Assembly: GCA_024278565.1 (NCBI GenBank)
Contig: JAJRSY010000147.1
Coordinates: 1-18,431, forward strand
Source of the DNA: Bacteroidota bacterium
Lineage (GTDB): Bacteria; Bacteroidota; Bacteroidia; Flavobacteriales; Flavobacteriaceae
Reading direction: 5' to 3'
Length of the DNA: 18,431 bases
Below, one piece after another: positions 13,621 to 18,431 of the stretch. Position 1 is the stretch's first letter; every line of letters begins with the position of its first letter. A program made the translations under genes and the position numbers. A model generated the notes under the pieces. The model did not search any database, was not told the origin of the DNA, and worked only from the letters and a program-made list of their open reading frames with translations.

Positions 13621-15858
13621 TTACTTAAGCAGTTGATAAGCGATTAAGGCAACAATATATGCAAAAATGCTCATAAACACCAATTGTGCCATGGGCCATT
13701 TCCAAGAATTGGTCTCCCGCTTTACAATGGCCAACGTACTCATGCACTGCATGGCAAAAGCGTAGAACAGTAACAATGAAATACCGGAAGCCAGATTGAA
13801 CAAGGGTTCTTTCGTTGTCGGATTGACCTCGGCCGCCATTCGATGTTTAATCGTGTCCACTTCATCACTACCAACACTATAAATGGTGGCCAAGGTGCCC
13901 ACAAAGACCTCACGAGCAGCGAAGGAGGTGAGAACTGCGATCCCAATTTTCCAATCGTAGCCCAAGGGCCGCACAATGGGCTCAATGGCCTTGCCCGCAT
14001 AGCCGATATAGGAGTTTTCTAATTTAAGCCCAGCGATTTCTTGATTTTTGGCTTTCTCAAAAAGCGCGCGCTCTTTGAACTGAACTGAATCGGTGATTGC
14101 CGCTGTAGGTATTTGATATGTTTTTTTTGATATACTGTCGAGTAAGGCTTCTTTATAATTTTTTAGCTTTTCTTCTATGTTTTTTTGGTTAAAGGCAGAC
14201 AGGCCACCTGATGCAATTCTATTTTCAACAATCGATTCGGCATTCTTAAAGTCATCTGAATATCCGTTAGAGCCCAAAAACCATAAAATAATCGAAATTG
14301 CCAATATGATTTTTCCAGCGCCAAAAACAAAGCTTTTGGTTTTTTCCCAAACCGTATACACCACATTTTTTAAAAGGGGCAATCTATAATTGGGCATTTC
14401 GATTACAAAGAACGAACGGCTTTTAATCTTCATTATTTTGTTCAGTACCATTGCAGAGAGCATGGCGGCCCCAAAGCCAATGAGATACAGAAGCATTAAC
14501 GTCAATGCTTTATAGCCAAGCCCTAAAAACCGGCCTTCTGGTATAACCAGCCCGATTATGATGATATAAATGGGCAAGCGTGCCGAACAGGTGGTAAAGG
14601 GAACCACCAAAATGGTTATCAACCTTTCTTTCCAATTATCAATAGTTCTTGTGGCCATTACGGCCGGTATGGCACAGGCAGTACCAGAAATTAACGGAAC
14701 CACACTTTTTCCACTAAGCCCAAAAGGACGCATTAACCGATCCATTAAAAAAACTACCCTGCTCATATAACCTGATTCCTCAAGCAATGAAATAAACAAG
14801 AACAGAAAAGCGATCTGCGGAATAAAAATAACAATACCCCCTATGCCCGCTAAGATTCCTTCAGCGATCAAGTCGGTAAAAACACCGGGCGGAAGGGTGT
14901 TTTTCACCCATTCACTTGCTGAGGCAAAAAATTCATCGATAAAATCCATGGGGTAACTGCTCCAGTCATAAATAGCCTGAAAAATAGTCAGTAAGATTGA
15001 GAAGAAAATGAGATAACCAAAAACTTTGTGCGTCAATACCCTGTCCAGCCCAGCCCGCAAACCTTTTGCCGCACTTACATCGACCTTATACGCTTGCTTT
15101 AGAATGTTGTTAATGAACTGATACCGTACTATGGTTTCTTTATGCTGGAGCCTTTTGAGTTCGGACTTTGATTTTGTTTCGAACGACGACGCATCTTTAA
15201 CAATCGTTTTTTCAATGGGCATGAAATTCACATCTTGTGTGATAACCAACCATAATTTATATACCTCCTCATCGGGAAAGGTCTTGTTCAGGCGTTCGAA
15301 ATATGCAGGGGCAATCACGGTGATATCAACAGTTGGCCGGGTAGATAATTTTTTAAAATCGGCTATGAGTTCTTTTAATTGATCGATGCCTGTACCCTTT
15401 CTGGTACTCACCAGAGCGATTTTGGTGTCCAGTTTTTCTTCCAACAGTTGTACATCAACAGTAATACCCTTACGGGGCATAATATCTGCCATGTTTATAA
15501 CCAGTATGGTAGGTATTTTTAAATCTTTGATCTGCGTAAACAGAAGCAGGTTTCGCTTCAGGTTTTCCACATCAGATATAACTATGGCAACATCTGGGTA
15601 ATCTTTGTCATTTTTGTTCAACAACAATTCAACGGCCACACTCTCGTCCATAGAGGTCGTGTTCAGGCTATAGGTGCCGGGCAGATCCAGAATATGTGCT
15701 TTTACCCCACGTGACAATTTACAGATGCCCTCTTTTTTTTCAACCGTAATGCCAGGGTAGTTGCCTACTTTTTGGTTGAGACCGGTAAGTTGGTTGAATA
15801 CAGATGTTTTTCCGGTATTCGGGTTGCCCATAAGAGCCACTTTTATCTGTTTGCTCAT
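13621..15858 (-). CDS. feoB: Ferrous iron transporter FeoB
   Basis: The 745-residue protein is a full-length FeoB. The N-terminal G domain has G1 GNPNTGKTS (11-19), the G2 Thr in GITVE (about 38), G3 DLPG (58-61), G4 NMAD (122-125) and a G5-like STRKG (about 151). A helical GDI-like segment follows to about residue 265. The membrane part contains two gate-type segments, including the conserved Cys stretch GTACAIPAVMATRTI, and about ten helices. It imports Fe2+ across the inner membrane. A soluble insert at about 535-620 (Lys/Glu-rich) lies between helices, as in other Bacteroidota FeoBs. Its ATG overlaps the feoA stop by four bases (ATGA), indicating coupled translation. Confidence 0.97.
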   Translation of the reverse strand: MSKQIKVALMGNPNTGKTSVFNQLTGLNQKVGNYPGITVEKKEGICKLSRGVKAHILDLPGTYSLNTTSMDESVAVELLLNKNDKDYPDVAIVISDVENLKRNLLLFTQIKDLKIPTILVINMADIMPRKGITVDVQLLEEKLDTKIALVSTRKGTGIDQLKELIADFKKLSTRPTVDITVIAPAYFERLNKTFPDEEVYKLWLVITQDVNFMPIEKTIVKDASSFETKSKSELKRLQHKETIVRYQFINNILKQAYKVDVSAAKGLRAGLDRVLTHKVFGYLIFFSILLTIFQAIYDWSSYPMDFIDEFFASASEWVKNTLPPGVFTDLIAEGILAGIGGIVIFIPQIAFLFLFISLLEESGYMSRVVFLMDRLMRPFGLSGKSVVPLISGTACAIPAVMATRTIDNWKERLITILVVPFTTCSARLPIYIIIIGLVIPEGRFLGLGYKALTLMLLYLIGFGAAMLSAMVLNKIMKIKSRSFFVIEMPNYRLPLLKNVVYTVWEKTKSFVFGAGKIILAISIILWFLGSNGYSDDFKNAESIVENRIASGGLSAFNQKNIEEKLKNYKEALLDSISKKTYQIPTAAITDSVQFKERALFEKAKNQEIAGLKLENSYIGYAGKAIEPIVRPLGYDWKIGIAVLTSFAAREVFVGTLATIYSVGSDEVDTIKHRMAAEVNPTTKEPLFNLASGISLLLFYAFAMQCMSTLAIVKRETNSWKWPMAQLVFMSIFAYIVALIAYQLLK

Positions 15859-16100
15859 GACAGCTGGGTATCTTCAATGATTTCCAATTCTATTTGAAGT
15901 GCTATCGACCTTCGAATAGCAATGTGCGAACCGTTTACATTGATGTAGATGGGGTCATTGAAAGGTGCTATCTGAACGAGTTCAACCTGATTACCCGGTA
16001 AACACCCTAATTCTAAGAGTTTTATCGGTAGCAGATCCTCTTTGAATTCTTTGATGATTCCCTTTTGCCCTTGTTTTAGATGTGCAACGGTGGTATTCAA
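15855..16100 (-). CDS. feoA: FeoA, SH3-like partner of FeoB
   Basis: The 81-residue protein has the FeoA pattern: a basic start (LKQGQKGIIKEF), the LLPIKLLELGCLPGNQVELVQIAPFNDPI core with the conserved LG-x-PG turn, and IAIRRSIALQIEL at the end. FeoA binds the cytoplasmic side of FeoB and is needed for normal iron uptake. The frame begins at TTG 16100, because a TAA at 16106-16104 closes it upstream and no ATG lies near; TTG is therefore the likely start. It is the first gene of the feo operon, 174 bp downstream of the sco1-like gene on the same strand. Confidence 0.93.
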   Translation of the reverse strand: MNTTVAHLKQGQKGIIKEFKEDLLPIKLLELGCLPGNQVELVQIAPFNDPIYINVNGSHIAIRRSIALQIELEIIEDTQLS

Positions 16101-16105
16101 TTTTT

Positions 16106-16124
16106 ATTTAGATTGATTATAAGC
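16106..16124. promoter_or_regulatory. Weak candidate metal-regulator site upstream of feoA
   Basis: TTTAGATTGATTATAA shares its left half TTTAGA with the inverted repeat upstream of the DtxR-family gene. The right half is imperfect. It lies immediately before the feoA start, where a metal-dependent repressor would be expected to bind. This rests on one half-site. Confidence 0.2.
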
Positions 16125-16274
16125 AAGGTAAAAGTAAAGGAAAAAAACCGAAATGTGGAGTGTAAATTCCAAAAAAAAATAAATTCTATGCGAACAGGTT
16201 TTTTTGGTTGTCGTTTCCTGCTTTTGGGCAATATTAAAGAATGGGTGTTGCCCCTGCTCACCGTAACCTAGCTT

Positions 16275-16946
16275 TTACTCTTGATATGAAGCTTTAAGAA
16301 TCTCAAGGTCTTTCATCAGTTTTTCAATGTCTTCAGCATTTGTGCCGTCATAAAACCCACGAATTCTACGCTGTTTATCGACCAAGATAAAATTTTCGGT
16401 ATGTATCATATCATAAGGGCCACCATCACCATCGGTTTTGACAGCCAAATATGACTTTCGGGCAAGTTCGTATATCTGTTTTCTATCTCCTGTAACAAGA
16501 TTCCATTTGGTATCGTCTACCCCTTTTTCCTCAGCATATTTTTTAAGTTGGGCGACCGAATCGATTTCAGGGGTGACCGAGTGCGATAAAAGAAAAATGT
16601 CGTCATCTTTGGTCCACAATTGAATTTTGGCCATATTCTTTGTCATAACCGGGCAAATGGTGGGGCAGGTGGTAAAAAAGAAGTCCGCCACATAGATCTT
16701 GCCCTCATAATCTGCCTGTGTTATGGCTTCACCATTTGGATTGATGAGCGAAAAATCAGCAATGGTATGGTACTTTCGTTTGTACTGCAACGTACTGTCA
16801 ACCAATTCAGGGTTCACCATAGAAGGCTGATAAATGGGTAGTTTTTTTTGGGGTTGCAACGCTTCGTAAAACAAGTACATGATAATGCACGACAGCAAAA
16901 AGAACACAATGGCGAAAAGTTTGTATTTGCCAAAAAAGGAGCGCAT
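16275..16946 (-). CDS. SCO1/SenC-family copper chaperone (thioredoxin fold)
   Basis: The 223-residue protein has one N-terminal anchor (residues 9-28) and a thioredoxin-like domain facing the periplasm. The copper site is visible: CPTIC (C94 and C98) and His182 in MIHTENF. These are the Cys-Cys-His ligands of SCO proteins, which deliver or reduce copper for the CuA centre of cytochrome oxidase. FSLINPNGE (about 65-73) and FFFTTCPTICPVM are typical strand motifs. ATG 16946 is preferred, since TTG 16961 lies inside the -7 promoter element. The gene is followed by feoA after 174 bp; cytochrome oxidase genes are not in the window. Confidence 0.93.
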   Translation of the reverse strand: MRSFFGKYKLFAIVFFLLSCIIMYLFYEALQPQKKLPIYQPSMVNPELVDSTLQYKRKYHTIADFSLINPNGEAITQADYEGKIYVADFFFTTCPTICPVMTKNMAKIQLWTKDDDIFLLSHSVTPEIDSVAQLKKYAEEKGVDDTKWNLVTGDRKQIYELARKSYLAVKTDGDGGPYDMIHTENFILVDKQRRIRGFYDGTNAEDIEKLMKDLEILKASYQE

Positions 16947-16958
16947 AACATTTTTTTT

Positions 16959-16990
16959 CAAAGATACACCAGCCGAACCAAGGGTTCAAG
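16959..16990 (-). promoter_or_regulatory. Promoter of the SCO1-like gene
   Basis: On the minus strand CTTG (16990-16987), a 20-bp spacer and TATCTTTG (16966-16959) match the Bacteroidota consensus very well. A start near 16952 leaves a leader of about six bases before ATG 16946. Repeat copy B ends 12 bp upstream of the -33 box. Confidence 0.65.
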
Positions 16991-17002
16991 CGTTTGCATT
17001 AT

Positions 17003-17181
17003 GAACTCGTCTTGAGTTTTTCTTTTATCTGCTATTTTCCACACCCGCCAACCGACAGGCAGGTTTGGTCTTTTTCGAGTACCGTAGCCACGGCTATGCT
17101 ACTCGAAAAAGGCTTCATTATGGCACAAAAGCCGATCCCGACGCTTTGGGGCGGTTCCAAACAAAAACTCAAGACGAGTTC
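17003..17181. repeat. Hairpin-rich dispersed repeat element, copy B (179 bp)
   Basis: It has the same 16-bp ends as copy A (GAACTCGTCTTGAGTT at 17003-17018, complement at 17166-17181), the same internal order and the same orientation. The palindrome region is shorter and degenerate (ACCGACAGGCAGG). The central hairpin is at 17070-17111 and the block CTTCATTATGGCAC at 17113-17126. In this copy GGCTT and AAGCC around that block can pair as a second hairpin. GGTTCCAAACAA precedes the right end. No flanking duplication and no coding frame. Confidence 0.75.
17070..17111. other. Central hairpin of copy B
   Basis: CTTTTTCGAGTA pairs with TACTCGAAAAAG (12 bp), followed by a C/C mismatch, then CGTAGC with GCTATG including the same G-T wobble as copy A, and the loop CACG. 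The apex is conserved while the outer stem has a different sequence. Confidence 0.75.
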
Positions 17182-17256
17182 TGTTAGTGCTGCCAAAACT
17201 ATCTTAAAAAATAGCGAACAAGAAACACTTTCTTTTTATAAGAGTTTGTAAAGGCT

Positions 17257-17264
17257 TACTTTTG
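17257..17264 (+). promoter_or_regulatory. -7 element for rseP
   Basis: TACTTTTG is an exact match to TAnnTTTG. The expected start near 17271 gives a leader of about 19 bases to ATG 17290. The -33 region around 17230 is only T-rich. Confidence 0.4.
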
Positions 17265-17289
17265 GGCGTTTTAATTTTATACACTACAA

Positions 17290-18431
17290 ATGAGTGCCAC
17301 CTTAATACAGGCTTCTCAGTTTTTACTGAGTCTTTCCTTATTGATCGTTTTACATGAACTGGGCCATTATCTGCCCGCAAAATGGTTTAAGACCAGGGTA
17401 GAAAAGTTCTATTTGTTTTTTGATATCAATTTCTCTCTCTTTAAGAAAAAAATAGGTGAGACCGAATATGGTATCGGGTGGTTGCCCTTGGGCGGTTATG
17501 TAAAGATTGCCGGTATGATCGATGAAAGTATGGACACCGAAGCCATGAAAGAAGAACCAAAGCCGTGGGAGTTTCGTAGCAAGCCGGCATGGCAACGTTT
17601 GATTATTATGCTGGGCGGGGTGACCGTCAACTTTCTGGTCGCGTTTCTCATTTATATTTTCACTTCGATGTACTACGGAGATACAGACATAGCGACCAAA
17701 AGCATAAAAGACGGGTATTCGATAACCAACAAGGTACTTACCGAAGCTGGGCTGCAAACCGGTGACAACATAATATCAATTGACGGCAACACTTTTGAAA
17801 ACTATTCAGATCTGCGTAAAAACCTGATAACCGCCAATCAAATCACGATCGAAAGAAACGGCGAGACCAAATCGATAACATTGCCCATTGATTTTTTAGG
17901 TAAATTGAGCACTAATGACGAGCGAACCTTTTTTAAGTTAAGAATGCCTTTTGTTGTTGGTGGTGTCATAGATAGCCTTGCAAACGGAAATGCTGACCTC
18001 AAAGAGAATGATCTTTTCTTGGCCATTAACGACAACCAGGTGAAATACTTCGATCAATTAGCAAGGGTTCTTGCCCCTCTTAAAGGACAGCAAGTAAAGG
18101 CTACCATTCTCAGAGAGGGGCAGCAGAAAGAAATAGACCTTAAGGTCAGCGATAAAGGGAAATTGGGCATTTACCAGGGGGGTACCATGAAACTGTTTGA
18201 AGAACTTGGGTACTTTGACATAGTTCGCAAAGAGTATGGTTTTTTCGAGAGTATTCCCGTTGGGGCAAAAAAAATGGTAAATCAGGTTGTCGGCTACGGA
18301 CAGCAATTAAAAAAAATATTCTCACCAAGTACTGGGGCCTATAAAGGTGTAGGTGGGTTCAAGGCCATTTTTGATATTTTTCCCAGTTCGTGGAGTTGGG
18401 AGGCTTTTTGGAGTATTACGGCATTCTTGTC
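17290..18431 (+). CDS. rseP: RIP metalloprotease RseP (site-2 protease), C-terminus outside the window
   Basis: The first 380 codons are present and the frame is open to the window edge. The active-site HELGH lies in the first membrane helix (residues 22-26, within SLLIVLHELGHYL). FGIG-type topology follows: GIGWLPLGGYVKIAGM near 57-75, the PWEFRSKPAWQRLIIMLGG-V-NF segment with the second helix near 105-125, then two PDZ-like domains (ITNKVLTEAGLQTGDNIISI and VGGVIDSLANGNADLKENDL). The third zinc-ligand motif (LDG/NPDG type) would lie beyond the window end. RseP cleaves membrane-bound substrates such as anti-sigma factors in the inner membrane and helps handle envelope stress. Start ATG 17290 is preceded by a Bacteroidota -7 box. 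Confidence 0.93.
   Translation, partial: MSATLIQASQFLLSLSLLIVLHELGHYLPAKWFKTRVEKFYLFFDINFSLFKKKIGETEYGIGWLPLGGYVKIAGMIDESMDTEAMKEEPKPWEFRSKPAWQRLIIMLGGVTVNFLVAFLIYIFTSMYYGDTDIATKSIKDGYSITNKVLTEAGLQTGDNIISIDGNTFENYSDLRKNLITANQITIERNGETKSITLPIDFLGKLSTNDERTFFKLRMPFVVGGVIDSLANGNADLKENDLFLAINDNQVKYFDQLARVLAPLKGQQVKATILREGQQKEIDLKVSDKGKLGIYQGGTMKLFEELGYFDIVRKEYGFFESIPVGAKKMVNQVVGYGQQLKKIFSPSTGAYKGVGGFKAIFDIFPSSWSWEAFWSITAFL

Larger units (their letters stand above)
16962..17289. other. Divergent spacer between sco1-like gene and rseP
   Basis: It holds the sco1 promoter (16959-16990), repeat copy B (17003-17181), about 75 bp of AT-rich DNA and an rseP -7 element (17257-17264). No additional gene is supported; the one open frame crosses the repeat. 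Confidence 0.75.

Noticed and set aside
16947..16961. TTG start at 16961 for the SCO1-like gene
   Set aside because: It lies inside the exact -7 element TATCTTTG; ATG 16946 gives a normal N-terminus.
16994..17251. Open frame crossing repeat copy B
   Set aside because: It consists of the two inverted ends and hairpins of the repeat; codon use and product have no protein character.

Overview
The window reads as chromosomal DNA of a marine-type member of the Flavobacteriaceae (Bacteroidota). Reasons: the protein families and lipoprotein signals, promoters of the Bacteroidota form TTTG-N19-21-TAnnTTTG with very short leaders, the RND pump fused to a TolC domain, the 49-residue Cys-tailed protein after feoB, and small GC-rich palindromes in otherwise AT-rich spacers. 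No rRNA, tRNA, CRISPR array or phage gene was seen.

Layout. 1-1317 (minus): start of a Rieske-type lipoprotein and a di-heme DUF1111 lipoprotein. 1409-2889 (plus): a DtxR/MntR-type metalloregulator overlapping a ZIP metal transporter by ATGA. The shared control region at 1340-1395 carries an inverted repeat that overlaps the promoter of the leftward genes and the -33 of the rightward pair. 2899-8868 (minus): a heavy-metal efflux operon, in order a small His-rich exported protein, a 1447-residue CzcA-like RND pump fused to a TolC domain, and a lipoprotein adaptor. 9099-9533 (plus): a one-helix protein of unknown function. 9534-10527: almost 1 kb without a gene, holding nested mobile-type repeats, including two MITE-like units with inverted ends and flanking direct repeats. 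10528-11477 (plus): a small secreted HExxH protein and a DUF423 membrane protein. 11498-13039 (minus): an exported protein with a carboxypeptidase-like regulatory domain. 13040-13442: a spacer with a hairpin-rich repeat element. 13443-16100 (minus): feoA, feoB and a FeoB-associated Cys-rich protein. 16275-16946 (minus): a SCO1/SenC copper chaperone. 16962-17289: a second copy of the repeat element plus divergent promoters. 17290-end (plus): rseP, cut by the window edge.

Together this is a metal-homeostasis neighbourhood: a metal-sensing repressor, metal uptake (ZIP, FeoAB), metal efflux (RND tripartite system), copper delivery (SCO1) and redox lipoproteins. The least explained parts are (i) the pump-TolC fusion with an internal signal-peptidase-like site, which could make it a polyprotein, (ii) two copies of a roughly 180-200 bp element whose central hairpin keeps its apex and pairing while its outer stem sequence is completely different, and (iii) the nested MITE cluster. 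No wholly new multi-gene system was found.
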